NCBI GenBank assembly: GCA_019359235.1
Contig: JAHHHT010000010.1
Location: forward strand, 224,223-288,222
From: Oscillatoria princeps RMCB-10
GTDB taxonomy: Bacteria; Cyanobacteriota; Cyanobacteriia; Cyanobacteriales; Oscillatoriaceae
Direction of reading: 5' to 3'
Length of the DNA: 64,000 nt
Part shown: one piece after another, positions 34,556 to 43,613 of the stretch
How the letters are laid out: every line of letters begins with the position of its first letter
Position numbering within the stretch: position 1 is the stretch's first letter
The notes under the pieces: generated by a model
Told to the model about the DNA's origin: nothing
Seen by the model: only the letters and a program-made list of their open reading frames with translations
Databases searched by the model: none
Translations under genes and position numbers: made by a program

Positions 34556-36661
34556 ATGACTAAGACACCAGCGAGTTCCTCGCACTCGGCTAGCCTCAGT
34601 CAGGGGGGGCTGGACAGGTTTTTAGTTTGCGGACTGGGAAGTGTGGGGCAGCATTGTGTCGCCGCCCTCACAGCATTTGAGGTCAGGGTTAGTGCCATTG
34701 AGGAAGTGGAGCCCCCAAAATGGGAAATCCCCAACTTGCCGGCTTTATTGGACGACTTAATTATTGGAGACTGCAGCCAAATCAGCGTTCTGAAGCAGGC
34801 CAAAATTGAGGATATTCGGGCTGTGCTTCTGGTGACAGACAGTGAGCGCGTCAACGCAGAAACCGCGTTGGCGGTGCGGAAACTCAATCCTCACATTCGC
34901 CTAGTTGTTCGCTCTGCCAAAGAAAATCTCAATCAACTCTTGAGCCAGCATCTGGGAAATTTTGTTGCCTTTGAGCCAAACCAGCTGCCGGCTGCCGCCT
35001 TTGCCCTCGCCGCTTTGGGAAGCGAAATATCCGGATTTTTCAAAATAGACGGACACTGGCTGCGAGTCGTTAAGCGCCAGCTCAGTCCGGGCGACCGCTG
35101 GTGCGACCGGCGTTTCCTGTACGATCTCAACAGTCGCACCCGTCGGGTGCTCTGTCACACCCCTAATTCCGCTCAACCTTCCCCATCATTCCACGAATGG
35201 GAGCCAGAGGCAATCGTGCGGGCTGGAGACACTATTGTTTATCTTGAAATAGGGGAGCCATCTGCCAGTCATTCTGTGAAATCGGCAAGGGAGACTCAGC
35301 GGAATCCTGGCAGCGCCTTGGCAGCACTCAAAAGCCCGCTCTGGAGAAACCTCAAGCAGAAATTGGCTCACATCTGGAAAGGGATCGTTCGTGACCGAAC
35401 CACTCTGGGAGCGACAGTCTCTGCCATCACGCTTCTGACTCTGATGATTTTGGGAACAGTTTTGTTTGATTTGAGCTACTCCGAAAAAATCCAACTTAAA
35501 GATGCCGTTAATCTGGCAATAGTCCTGCTTTTGGGAGGATTTGATAATGTATTTGGACAGCTTAATATACCCTTTCCCATCTCCTGGTGGCTGTATCTGT
35601 TTTGCATTCTACTGACAGTGGCTGGAACAGTTTTCACCGGCATTTTTTATGCCGTGCTTACAGAAAAGGTCTTAACCTCAAGATTCCAGTTTTTAAAGCA
35701 GCGTCCGCCGGTTCCCCAACAAGACCATGTAGTAGTAATTGGACTGGGCGGGTTAGGTCAGCGGATAGCGCACCTGTTGCAAGAATTCAATCAGCCCCTC
35801 GCCGGCATTACCCCGGATTTGGATTTTGACATGACGGTTTTGCCGAAAATGCCGCTGATTGTTGGGAACTTTAAGGAAGCTCTGGAAAAGGTAAATCTCT
35901 CTACAGCAAAAAGCGTCATTGTGGATACCGATGATGAAATGCTAAATCTGGAAGTCGGCTTGATGGCGCGTGCTGCTAACCCCAACCTTCACTTGGCGAT
36001 CCGCACCTTTGAACAACGCTTGAGTGATGATTTAGCTGAGCTGATTCCTAACGCTCAGTTACTGTGCGCCTATGCGCTGGCAGGTGAAGCCTTTGCGGGG
36101 GCTGCGTTTGGGGAAAATATTATCAGCCTGTTTCGTCTCAACCACCAGACAGTCCTGGTAACAGAATACACCATTGAAGCGAACGATACTCTGAATGGTT
36201 TGCTGCTCGCTCAAGTCACCTATGGCTACGGAGTAGTGCCGATTTGTCACCAAAAACGAGGACAGGAGTCTAAGTTGATGCCCTCGGAAGATACGCTTCT
36301 GGCTGTGGGCGACCGCATGGTAGTTTTAGCTACTATTAATGGGCTGCGGCGCATTGAGCGAGGAGAACTGAGCATTGCGCCTCGACTCTGGATGGTGCGG
36401 GTGGATCGGGCTTTAACACAAGACGCCGCGTTTGAGGGAGGCAATCTGATTGCCCGGATTTCCGGATGCAGTCTCAGCACCGCCCGAGACTTGATGGAAA
36501 ATTTGCCGGGAATCCTGCAATTGCCCCTTTACAAACACCAAGCACAGCGCCTCGTGCGAGAGCTCAATAAAAATCAGGTTATGGCTCGCGCAGTCCCCAT
36601 TTTCTCTAAAACCGGGAAGGGCTCATATCAAGTTGGGATAGATAGTATTTTTTCTGGCTGA
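34556..36661 (+). CDS. Membrane protein with two RCK (TrkA-N) domains, ion-channel-like
   Basis: A 701-residue protein. RCK/TrkA-N domain 1 is at ~20-230 (FLVCGLGSVGQHCVAALTAF, then NAETALAVRKLNPHIRLVVRS). A central hydrophobic part at ~280-380 has two to three helices and a re-entrant-like loop (VNLAIVLLLGGFDNVFG). RCK domain 2 is at ~395-690 (VVVIGLGGLGQRIAHLLQEF; VDTDDEMLNLEVGLMARAANP) with a TrkA-C-like end. This RCK-pore-RCK order resembles CASTOR/POLLUX-type or TrkA-linked cation channels. The exact ion is not evident. It is not obviously part of the urt operon (229-bp gap, own SD-less ATG). Confidence 0.8.
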   Translation: MTKTPASSSHSASLSQGGLDRFLVCGLGSVGQHCVAALTAFEVRVSAIEEVEPPKWEIPNLPALLDDLIIGDCSQISVLKQAKIEDIRAVLLVTDSERVNAETALAVRKLNPHIRLVVRSAKENLNQLLSQHLGNFVAFEPNQLPAAAFALAALGSEISGFFKIDGHWLRVVKRQLSPGDRWCDRRFLYDLNSRTRRVLCHTPNSAQPSPSFHEWEPEAIVRAGDTIVYLEIGEPSASHSVKSARETQRNPGSALAALKSPLWRNLKQKLAHIWKGIVRDRTTLGATVSAITLLTLMILGTVLFDLSYSEKIQLKDAVNLAIVLLLGGFDNVFGQLNIPFPISWWLYLFCILLTVAGTVFTGIFYAVLTEKVLTSRFQFLKQRPPVPQQDHVVVIGLGGLGQRIAHLLQEFNQPLAGITPDLDFDMTVLPKMPLIVGNFKEALEKVNLSTAKSVIVDTDDEMLNLEVGLMARAANPNLHLAIRTFEQRLSDDLAELIPNAQLLCAYALAGEAFAGAAFGENIISLFRLNHQTVLVTEYTIEANDTLNGLLLAQVTYGYGVVPICHQKRGQESKLMPSEDTLLAVGDRMVVLATINGLRRIERGELSIAPRLWMVRVDRALTQDAAFEGGNLIARISGCSLSTARDLMENLPGILQLPLYKHQAQRLVRELNKNQVMARAVPIFSKTGKGSYQVGIDSIFSG

Positions 36662-36766
36662 GCCATCGCAGAAACCGGGTTTCTGGAAAAAACCCGGTTT
36701 CTGATCCGGCACAGAGATTTCACCAACCGCTATATTTTAGATAAAATAGGATTCTCTTTAACATCT

Positions 36767-37672
36767 GTGAACCAGTTTCCCACCTCTCAAGCCGCCGATA
36801 CCCCACCGGCAGGCTGGCAAGGCAGCCTCAACTTAATCTACGCCAACCGCACCGGCACAGCACAGCTAATTGGCGAGCGAGTGCGAGCCCCCCTAAAAGT
36901 ACAGCGCCCCTTTTATCCCGAAGGTGCCGCTGTCTGTCACAGCGTTATCTTGCACACAGCCGGCGGCGTCGTCGGGGGAGATCGCCTCTGTTTCGACATT
37001 ACCCTTCACCCCGACACCCGCGCCTTAATCACCACCGCCGCCGCCGGCAAAATTTATCGCAGTAACGGCTTAGAAGCCAGACAAACCGCGCAAATCCAAA
37101 TAGCCGCCGGCGCTTGTTTGGAGTGGTTGCCCCAAGAAACAATTGTGTATAATAATGCTATATACCGGCAAGATTTGCGAGTGGAATTGGAACCCCTCGC
37201 GAGCGTACTGATTTGGGAGATTACCCGGTTCGGGCGCAGCGCCAGAGGGGAGCAATTTTTGCAAGGGTGTTGGCGCTCGCACACCGAAATTTGGCAGCAA
37301 GGACGCCCCCTCTGGATTGACCGGCAGCAATTAATCGGTGGGGAAGAAACGCTCAACAGCCCCCACGGATTAGCGGGAAAACCTGTAGTGGGAAGTCTCG
37401 CTTGGATTGGGGAGCCGGTGACACCAGAATTGGTGGAAAAAGCCCGCTCCCTCCGCACTCCCCTCTCCCTGGATGGGAGAGGGGTTGGGGGTGAGGGTGC
37501 CTGGGGGGTTGATCATGAAGCCGGCGCAACCCGTCTCACAGATGGATTGCTGTGCAGATATCGTGGCAATTCCACCGCCGAAGTGAGAAACTGGTTTATA
37601 GGAGTTTGGCAGCTGTTGCGCCAATCCTTCTGGGGACGCCCCGCCTGTCCCCCGCGAGTTTGGCCAACCTGA
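36767..37672 (+). CDS. ureD: Urease accessory protein UreD
   Basis: A 301-residue protein that starts the apourease activation complex (binds UreF and UreG). Family blocks: [60 protein letters not shown] and [14 protein letters not shown] start. Around residues 229-246 a segment [18 protein letters not shown] interrupts the usual sequence; it is encoded by a cccctctccctggatgggag-type hairpin repeat inserted in frame (about 37454-37505). ureA follows 122 bp downstream, past a gtgcgttccgcgcttcgcgg hairpin. Confidence 0.92.
   Translation: MNQFPTSQAADTPPAGWQGSLNLIYANRTGTAQLIGERVRAPLKVQRPFYPEGAAVCHSVILHTAGGVVGGDRLCFDITLHPDTRALITTAAAGKIYRSNGLEARQTAQIQIAAGACLEWLPQETIVYNNAIYRQDLRVELEPLASVLIWEITRFGRSARGEQFLQGCWRSHTEIWQQGRPLWIDRQQLIGGEETLNSPHGLAGKPVVGSLAWIGEPVTPELVEKARSLRTPLSLDGRGVGGEGAWGVDHEAGATRLTDGLLCRYRGNSTAEVRNWFIGVWQLLRQSFWGRPACPPRVWPT
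37454..37505. repeat. Hairpin repeat inserted in frame within ureD
   Basis: cccctctccctgga/tgggagagggg stem followed by ttgggggtgaggg, the same class as the intergenic units at 7705, 8300 and 15757. The reading frame is kept through the insertion. Confidence 0.75.
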
Positions 37673-37715
37673 ACGCCAGCGAGGTGCCGTATGCGTCACA
37701 TGCTCGACGCCGCAG

Positions 37716-37752
37716 TAGGGTGCGTTCCGCGCTTCGCGGAACGCACCCTACT
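37716..37752. repeat. gtagggtgcgttccg palindrome between ureD and ureA
   Basis: gtagggtgcgttccgcg / cgcggaacgcaccctac, a near-perfect 17-bp stem, 40 bp before ureA. It may affect ureD-ureA read-through. Confidence 0.75.
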
Positions 37753-37794
37753 TTCTATAGAGAAAATTATACCACCCGAACAGTAGAAATAGCA

Positions 37795-38097
37795 ATGCAA
37801 CTCTCACCGCAAGAAAAAGACAAATTGCTGATTTTCACCGCTGCCCTCGTAGCGGAGCGCCGCAAAGCGAGAGGCTTAAAACTCAACTACCCAGAAGCAG
37901 TCGCCTACATTTCCGCCGCCATTATGGAAGGAGCCAGAGATGGTAGCACCGTCGCAGATTTAATGAGTTACGGCACCACTTTGCTGGCGCGGGAAGACGT
38001 GATGGAAGGCGTGCCAGAAATGGTACAAGAAGTGCAAGTAGAAGCCACCTTTCCCGACGGCACAAAATTGGTGACAGTACACAACCCCATTCGCTAA
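37795..38097 (+). CDS. ureA: Urease subunit gamma
   Basis: A 100-residue structural subunit. Start at [20 protein letters not shown] (37795), the canonical N-terminus; the 81 open codons further upstream are out-of-frame ureD plus repeat. Conserved [21 protein letters not shown] and [21 protein letters not shown]. It pairs with ureD rather than ureB/ureC in this genome. Confidence 0.95.
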   Translation: MQLSPQEKDKLLIFTAALVAERRKARGLKLNYPEAVAYISAAIMEGARDGSTVADLMSYGTTLLAREDVMEGVPEMVQEVQVEATFPDGTKLVTVHNPIR

Positions 38098-38121
38098 GTA
38101 GGGTGTGTGACGCAAAGCGCG

Positions 38122-41100
38122 TCACGCACCCCCCAACCCCTCACCCCTAAAAGAAGCGAGTGGCTGGCACTGCTCCAAAGCTCCCCTGAGTTCCTCACGA
38201 CGCAGCGGCTTGCTGATAAAATCATCCATACCGGCATCCAGACAATTTTGCCGGTCTTCCTTCATCGCAGCAGCAGTCATCGCCACAATCCGGGGGCGAG
38301 AAGCAGGTGCCCATTGCTCGGCAATCAAACGAGTCGCCGTCAGTCCGTCCATTTCCGGCATCAGCACATCCATCAGCACCACATCATAAGGCTGCCGGCG
38401 CAAAGCTTGCAGCACCTCCAGCCCATTCCCCGCCACATCCGCCCGATACCCCAGCCCCTCCAGCATCAGCAGCGCCACTCGCTGGCTGACCCGATTGTCC
38501 TCCGCCAGCAAAATCCGCAGGGGAAGCCGGTCAGCCAGTGGGGGCATCTCCGGTGGAGGCGGAGGGTCATCTTTTTCCGTGCTGATTACCGGCACAGCGG
38601 GTTGGAGAGCGCGGACAGCCGCAGTAAAATAAAACGTAGATCCCTCAGTTTGTGCCGCCGGCACCTGCCAGTCAGGCGGGGGATTTCCTCCCACTGCGCC
38701 CCCACTGGCGACCCACATCCGACCGCCCATCATTTCACTCAACCGCTGGCTAATCGCCAAACCCAGTCCCGTACCGCCATAGCGCCTCGTCGTAGAAGCG
38801 TCCACCTGACTGAACGACTTAAACAGGCGGTTCATGCGCTCAGCGGGAATGCCGATGCCGGTGTCCTTAACAGCAAATTGGATTTCCCAAACCGAGTAGT
38901 CCCCAGCAGGTGCCGTCAAATCGGAGGGCGGCGGAGATTTTTGGCTAGCTGAATCCGGAAAACGCGATTGAAGCGACACCAGCACCGAAACCTCACCGGC
39001 ATCCGTAAATTTCACCGCATTGCTCAGCAAATTCACCATAATTTGGCGCAACCGCGTCACATCCCCCAGCACCACCGGCGGCACCGGCCCAACAAACCTG
39101 TATCCCAGCTGCAAGCCCCTCTCAGCAGCCTTAGGAACCAGCAAAGCAAGAGAAGCCTCAATACAAGCTCGCAGCTCGAACGGCTGCTGCTCCAACTCCA
39201 GCTTGCCCGACTCAATTTTAGAAAAGTCCAGAATATCATTAATAATAGTCAGCAGCGCCTCAGAGCAACTGCGAACCGTTTCGGCATATTCTCGCTGCTC
39301 CTCATCGAGTTCCGTATCCAGCAGCAAACCGCTCATGCCAATCACCCCATTCATCGGCGTGCGGATTTCGTGGCTCATCATCGCCAGGAATTCGCTCTTA
39401 GCGCGGTTAGCAGCTTCCGCTGCCTGTATTGCCCGCTCCAGCGCCAAATTTTGCTCAGCCAGTTGCTGGCGCTGCCCGGATTCTTGCTCCAGCAGGCGGG
39501 CTTGCGCCAAAGCAATCCCCACTTGCTCCGCCACCGCTTCCAGCAGTTCCACTTCATCCTCTTTCCACTCGCGCAACCCGTCGCACTGGTGCAAAGAAAT
39601 CACCCCATTCGGTTCCCCCTGATAAGAAGTGCGAATCCCCAACATGGATTTCACTCCAAACTGCAAGCAGCGGGCGACAGAAGATTGCAGCAAAGGATCA
39701 GTGTAAACATCTGCAATTGGGAGCGCCCGGTCTTCAACCATTGTCTGGACTGCGTGGGGGTTGCCTGTAACCGGAATCTCCACATCCATAGCCGATGTTT
39801 GCCCCGGCGCTAGATATTCCGCCACACAGCGCAACCGGCACCTTGACTCCCCTTCATAAATAAACAGCAAACAGCGACTGACGCCAAACGCACTCCCCAG
39901 TAAATTGCACGTCGTCTGCAAAATTTGCTGAGTGTCCAAGCTGCGGCGAATCTCCTGGGTAATTTGCCGCAGCAGCAAGGCTCGGTCGAACTGTTGCTGC
40001 AGCTTGGCGGCGGCTTCCTCGCGCTCAATCTCACCCCCCACCCACTGCGCCATTAGCTTCAGCAACTCTTTTTCCACCGTTTTGAACTTGCGGCGGCGGT
40101 GAGCCGGTGACTTTATCATAGATTCACCCAGATTTGGGGCAATATTTCTGTCAGCTGAATCCGGGGAAGGGGATTGACACAAAAAGCAGAGCGTGCCGTA
40201 AACCTTCCCCCCCACCAGCACCGGCGCACCAAGATAAGCCTCGATTTCCACACCGGCGCAGGACAAATGGCGCTGCCCTTTTGACCCCCCCGACCTGAAG
40301 CTGACGATTCCTTCAGGAAGCCAGAGTTGGCGGCAATCCCCCTGCGGCAAATCGAAAACAGCGCCAGTGGCGATGCCAGTGTCCAGCGAGTGCGCCGCGA
40401 TCACCGAGATGCGATCCGTTTCAATCCGTCCCAACATGCCGGTCTCCAGCCCAAACCACTGGCATCCCAGCTCTAAAAGCTGGTGGAGGCGCTCGCTGTA
40501 ACTCAGTTCTCTGGCGGCTTGCACCTCACAAAACGCTTGAATGGTGGCTTGAGAGTGGCGCAGTTCTGCCTCCGCTTGCTGGCGCTGGCTGATGTCAATC
40601 CCCACAACCACAGCCGCTTGCCCTTGCATGTACTTCTGCGCTACTATCAGATAGTTGAAGGGAGTGCCACTCACCTCCCACTCCACTTCTGCCGAGGCTT
40701 CTGAGTCCGCGCTGGCAAAAAACTGCCGCACGAACGCCACCGTTTGCGAGCTGGACTCGAGAAAGCCGATGTGCCGGCCCACAAAAGCTTCTGGGGGCAT
40801 GTTGAAGGCTTTCGCTAAATAGCGGTTCACGCCCAAGTATTTCAAATCGGCTCCGATCCAGGCCACACTTCCCGGCACCGCATCCAAAACCGCTCGCAGC
40901 TGGTCGGTGACTTGGCGCAGCTCCTCAGACGCCTGCAAGCTGCAGGCTGTGTCTTCCACCGCCGGCACCTGCCGGTCGTCCGCAGGTACAATTACATTTT
41001 GGCCGGCTGAATCCTGCAAACGGGATTGAAAGAACACCGCACCGGCAACCCGCACACCAAAGCTGTTCGCGCCGGTTGCGCCACCCCCAGAAGCCCCATC

Positions 41101-41550
41101 CCCTTCCGGTCGGGCCATATCGAGCAGCCACCGCAGCTCCCCCTGCTTAGTCCAAATCCGGTATTCTACCGCACCGGCTCGTAAGCTGGCGATTTCGCGG
41201 GCAAATTGCTGGTATTTGGGCAAATCGTCGGGATGAATCCAGGACGCCCAGCCCCCCTTGGCCCTCACCTCCTCGGCGCTGTAGCCAGTGAGTTGCTCTA
41301 TGCCTTCCGTCACCCACTCCACAACCGCATCGCCGGTGGCTGCAACCCTGGCTGAATAAACACAGTCCGAGGTGAGGAGCGACGAGCGCGAAAGGGAACC
41401 GGTTTCACTCTCTCGCACTCCGGGGTGAGCCGGCGGGCTCTTCACGTTCTCGTCTTCTGTTTCCATCCCCTTCCCAGGATTCAGCTGGCAGAAATGTTGC
41501 TCCCCGCTTCCTGAATTTATCATACAGTTATCCTCTCGCCGCCGCCTCAA
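38122..41550 (-). CDS. Hybrid sensor histidine kinase (PAS-PAS-GAF-GAF-HisKA-HATPase-REC)
   Basis: A soluble 1142-residue kinase. PAS domains at ~55-170 and ~215-335; GAF-like domains at ~345-510 and ~525-690; coiled coil; HisKA with [21 protein letters not shown] (~730-750, phospho-His); HATPase_c with N-box [16 protein letters not shown] and [11 protein letters not shown]-terminal receiver with phospho-Asp in [13 protein letters not shown] and KPL. The linkers carry four in-frame copies of a ~40-bp repeat (see findings), giving peptides such as [11 protein letters not shown] and [11 protein letters not shown]. The start is uncertain: ATG 41550 (longest), 41523 or 41466 (METEDENV). It is divergent from glnB, only 51 bp apart if the longest start is used. 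The stimulus is unknown. Confidence 0.9.
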   Translation of the reverse strand: MRRRREDNCMINSGSGEQHFCQLNPGKGMETEDENVKSPPAHPGVRESETGSLSRSSLLTSDCVYSARVAATGDAVVEWVTEGIEQLTGYSAEEVRAKGGWASWIHPDDLPKYQQFAREIASLRAGAVEYRIWTKQGELRWLLDMARPEGDGASGGGATGANSFGVRVAGAVFFQSRLQDSAGQNVIVPADDRQVPAVEDTACSLQASEELRQVTDQLRAVLDAVPGSVAWIGADLKYLGVNRYLAKAFNMPPEAFVGRHIGFLESSSQTVAFVRQFFASADSEASAEVEWEVSGTPFNYLIVAQKYMQGQAAVVVGIDISQRQQAEAELRHSQATIQAFCEVQAARELSYSERLHQLLELGCQWFGLETGMLGRIETDRISVIAAHSLDTGIATGAVFDLPQGDCRQLWLPEGIVSFRSGGSKGQRHLSCAGVEIEAYLGAPVLVGGKVYGTLCFLCQSPSPDSADRNIAPNLGESMIKSPAHRRRKFKTVEKELLKLMAQWVGGEIEREEAAAKLQQQFDRALLLRQITQEIRRSLDTQQILQTTCNLLGSAFGVSRCLLFIYEGESRCRLRCVAEYLAPGQTSAMDVEIPVTGNPHAVQTMVEDRALPIADVYTDPLLQSSVARCLQFGVKSMLGIRTSYQGEPNGVISLHQCDGLREWKEDEVELLEAVAEQVGIALAQARLLEQESGQRQQLAEQNLALERAIQAAEAANRAKSEFLAMMSHEIRTPMNGVIGMSGLLLDTELDEEQREYAETVRSCSEALLTIINDILDFSKIESGKLELEQQPFELRACIEASLALLVPKAAERGLQLGYRFVGPVPPVVLGDVTRLRQIMVNLLSNAVKFTDAGEVSVLVSLQSRFPDSASQKSPPPSDLTAPAGDYSVWEIQFAVKDTGIGIPAERMNRLFKSFSQVDASTTRRYGGTGLGLAISQRLSEMMGGRMWVASGGAVGGNPPPDWQVPAAQTEGSTFYFTAAVRALQPAVPVISTEKDDPPPPPEMPPLADRLPLRILLAEDNRVSQRVALLMLEGLGYRADVAGNGLEVLQALRRQPYDVVLMDVLMPEMDGLTATRLIAEQWAPASRPRIVAMTAAAMKEDRQNCLDAGMDDFISKPLRREELRGALEQCQPLASFRGEGLGGA
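38932..38976 (-). repeat. In-frame ~40-bp repeat in histidine kinase, copy D
   Basis: On the minus strand ttcaatcgcgttttccggat then tcagctagccaaaaa, encoding [13 protein letters not shown] between HATPase segments. Confidence 0.7.
40136..40180 (-). repeat. In-frame ~40-bp repeat in histidine kinase, copy C
   Basis: On the minus strand tcaatccccttccccggatt then cagctgacagaaatatt, encoding [14 protein letters not shown] within the first GAF region. Confidence 0.75.
40990..41033 (-). repeat. In-frame ~40-bp repeat in histidine kinase, copy B
   Basis: On the minus strand tttcaatcccgtttgcagga then ttcagccggccaaaatgta, encoding [16 protein letters not shown] between PAS1 and PAS2. Confidence 0.8.
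41464..41508 (-). repeat. In-frame ~40-bp repeat in histidine kinase, copy A (inverted)
   Basis: In the opposite orientation to copies B-D: on the minus strand catttctgccagctgaatcc then tgggaaggggatggaaac, encoding [13 protein letters not shown] at the extreme N-terminus. Confidence 0.75.
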
Positions 41551-41589
41551 TGCTATATGTTACAGGAAGCTAACCGACTTATACACTAA

Positions 41590-41940
<351 letters not shown>

Positions 41941-42009
41941 ACTTTCCTGGGGAGCAGGGGAAGGTGGCGAAGTTCGGCACCTCCCGCCCCTCACCCCCGG
42001 CGGGCTGAT

Positions 42010-42597
42010 TCACGACGACCGCACTGAACCCATCTGGGGTAGCAGGGTTTGGAACGCTTGACCCCGATGGCTGCAGCGTCGCTTCAATTCCGGCGTCATT
42101 TCCGCAAAGGTCTGGTCGTGCTCTGGAACATAGAAAATGGGGTCATAGCCAAAACCGCCGGCACCCCTGGGAGCGTGAAGGATTTCCCCCCGGCACGCCC
42201 CCACCACTTGCAGGGCGATCGCACCGTCAGGACGCGCGATCGCCACCGCACAGACAAATTGCGCTTGCCGGTTCTTTTCCTCCCCCAACTCCCGCAGCAG
42301 GCGCGAAATCCGCTCAGCGTCAGTTTGGCCATAACGAGCGGAATAAACGCCCGGATCACCGTTGAGGGCGTCCACTTCCAAGCCAGAATCATCGGCAATC
42401 GCCCACTGGCCAGTTGCTTTGGCCACTTCGGACGCCTTCAGGCAAGCATTTTCCATGAATGTGCTGCCGGTTTCCTCAATATCGAGTTCGTCGGGCTTTA
42501 GCTGTAGTTGCAAGTTTAAATCACTCAAATACTCCTGCATTTCCCGCAGTTTGCCAGGATTGCCGGTGGCTACTACTAACAATTTTGCATCAATCAT
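42010..42597 (-). CDS. rdgB: Non-canonical purine NTP pyrophosphatase (RdgB/HAM1)
   Basis: A 195-residue house-cleaning enzyme hydrolysing dITP/XTP. Start MIDAKLLVVATGNPGKLREM (42597); the extra 26 codons upstream come from ggattttgga and gggcatgggg microsatellites. Motifs: TGNPGKLREMQ (substrate loop), ADDSGLEVDAL (catalytic acids), GVYSARYG and GGFGYDPIFYVPEH. The SD region is occupied by the microsatellite. Confidence 0.94.
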   Translation of the reverse strand: MIDAKLLVVATGNPGKLREMQEYLSDLNLQLQLKPDELDIEETGSTFMENACLKASEVAKATGQWAIADDSGLEVDALNGDPGVYSARYGQTDAERISRLLRELGEEKNRQAQFVCAVAIARPDGAIALQVVGACRGEILHAPRGAGGFGYDPIFYVPEHDQTFAEMTPELKRRCSHRGQAFQTLLPQMGSVRSS

Positions 42598-42603
42598 TGC
42601 GAT

Positions 42604-42675
42604 GAAAGGATTTTGGATTGTGGATTTTGGATTGGGCATGGGGCATGGGGCATTGGGCATCATCGCATGGGGCAC
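42604..42675. repeat. Microsatellites upstream of rdgB
   Basis: ggattttgga heptamers followed by gggcatg units and a catcatcgcatgggg motif, directly before the rdgB start (which is on the minus strand). Confidence 0.8.
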
Positions 42676-42719
42676 GGTATAATATTATGTGCGCTCGAAT
42701 CTGTTTTGTGTGGGAAGGT

Positions 42720-42865
42720 TTCTCTCGTTCCGGGGCGGGCACGGGGGCACCGCCCCTACGGCTCTGACTTGAAAAGGTTTGTAGTTGGGCTTTAGCCCTA
42801 CCGAATCTCCCGCAGTGGAGCAAGTTTTCATTGGTGGCGGTGTGCGCAGTTCATCGTGACTGCCT
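42720..42865. repeat. ~120-bp interspersed repeat, copy 1
   Basis: ggctctgacttgaaaaggtt, tgtagttgggctttagccct and gcaagttttcattggtggcg appear in the same order at 52278-52385. Confidence 0.8.
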
Positions 42866-42929
42866 CCTTTCAACGGAAAAGCAGGTTAAAAGCCTAACAG
42901 CTTATTCATCAACCCGCCCCTACCGGCAC

Positions 42930-43013
42930 GCCGGCGATGGGCATCGGGCATCGGGCATCGGGCATCGGGCATCATCGCATCATCGCATTGCACCGGCACC
43001 CTCACCTCTACCA
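42930..43013. repeat. gggcatc microsatellite next to the second 21-bp array
   Basis: gggcatc tandem units with catcatcgcat interruptions end just before the array at 43021. The other 21-bp array likewise has a catgggg tract beside it. Confidence 0.8.
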
Positions 43014-43020
43014 CAACATC

Positions 43021-43272
43021 CGAGCTCGGATGATGGAGCTCCGAGCTCGAACGATGGAGCTCCGAGCTCGAACGATGGAGCTCCGAGCTCGAACGATGGA
43101 GCTCCGAGCTCGGATGATGGAGCTCCGAGCTCGGATGATGGAGCTCCGAGCTCGAACGATGGAGCTCCGAGCTCGGATGATGGAGCTCCGAGCTCGAACG
43201 ATGGAGCTCCGAGCTCGGATGATGGAGCTCCGAGCTCGAACGATGGAGCTCAGAGCTCGAACGATGCAGGGG
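43021..43272. repeat. Minisatellite of 12 units of 21 bp, GAGCTC-rich
   Basis: Units begin every 21 bp from 43021, cgagctcggatgatggagct or cgagctcgaacgatggagct, in the order G A A A G G A G A G A A (G = gat type, A = aac type). Each unit contains overlapping GAGCTC palindromes, so the array can fold extensively. All frames stay open because 21 is divisible by three; no start signals. Same unit length and unit number as 16108-16359, with unrelated sequence. Confidence 0.9.
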
Positions 43273-43422
43273 TAGGGTGGGTTCCCTAAGAGGGAATCCA
43301 CCTCCATCGGTGCCGGTGGGATAGGAAACCCCCCTACGAGTTACACGAATGTAAAAACCCGATATCTGGCGTCTTTCCAGATGCGGATGTTGCCGGCATC
43401 CCGCAGCGGAAGAGAGCAATTA

Positions 43423-43535
43423 TAGCGTTTTTCGTATGAGTGAGGTACTGAGAAACCCGGTTTCGTAGGGGCGGGCCCCCGTGCCCGCCCTCTTCCGGGT
43501 TTCTGGGGTGGACTTCATCCAACTGAAAACCGCTA
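43423..43535. mobile_element. TA-flanked miniature element with nested gggcgggcccccgtgcccgc unit
   Basis: Ends TAGCGTTTTTCGTATG and, reverse-complemented, TAGCGGTTTTCAGTTG; TA at 43421-43422 and 43536-43537. The central AAACCCGGTTTC hairpin is split by a gggcgggcccccgtgcccgc hairpin. Confidence 0.75.
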
Positions 43536-43613
43536 TAATTCGGCGCAATTCACCGACTTGTTGTCAATCCCCGGCATTTTATCACACCCTTGCAATTTAA
43601 CAGCAATTGTGCT

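Noticed and set aside
37552..37794. N-terminal extension of the ureA frame
   Set aside because: The 81 extra codons overlap ureD and a hairpin; UreA homologues start at [11 protein letters not shown].
43008..43307. Repeat frames such as SIVRARSSIIRARSS across the second 21-bp array
   Set aside because: Same argument: a period divisible by three with no start signal or unique sequence.
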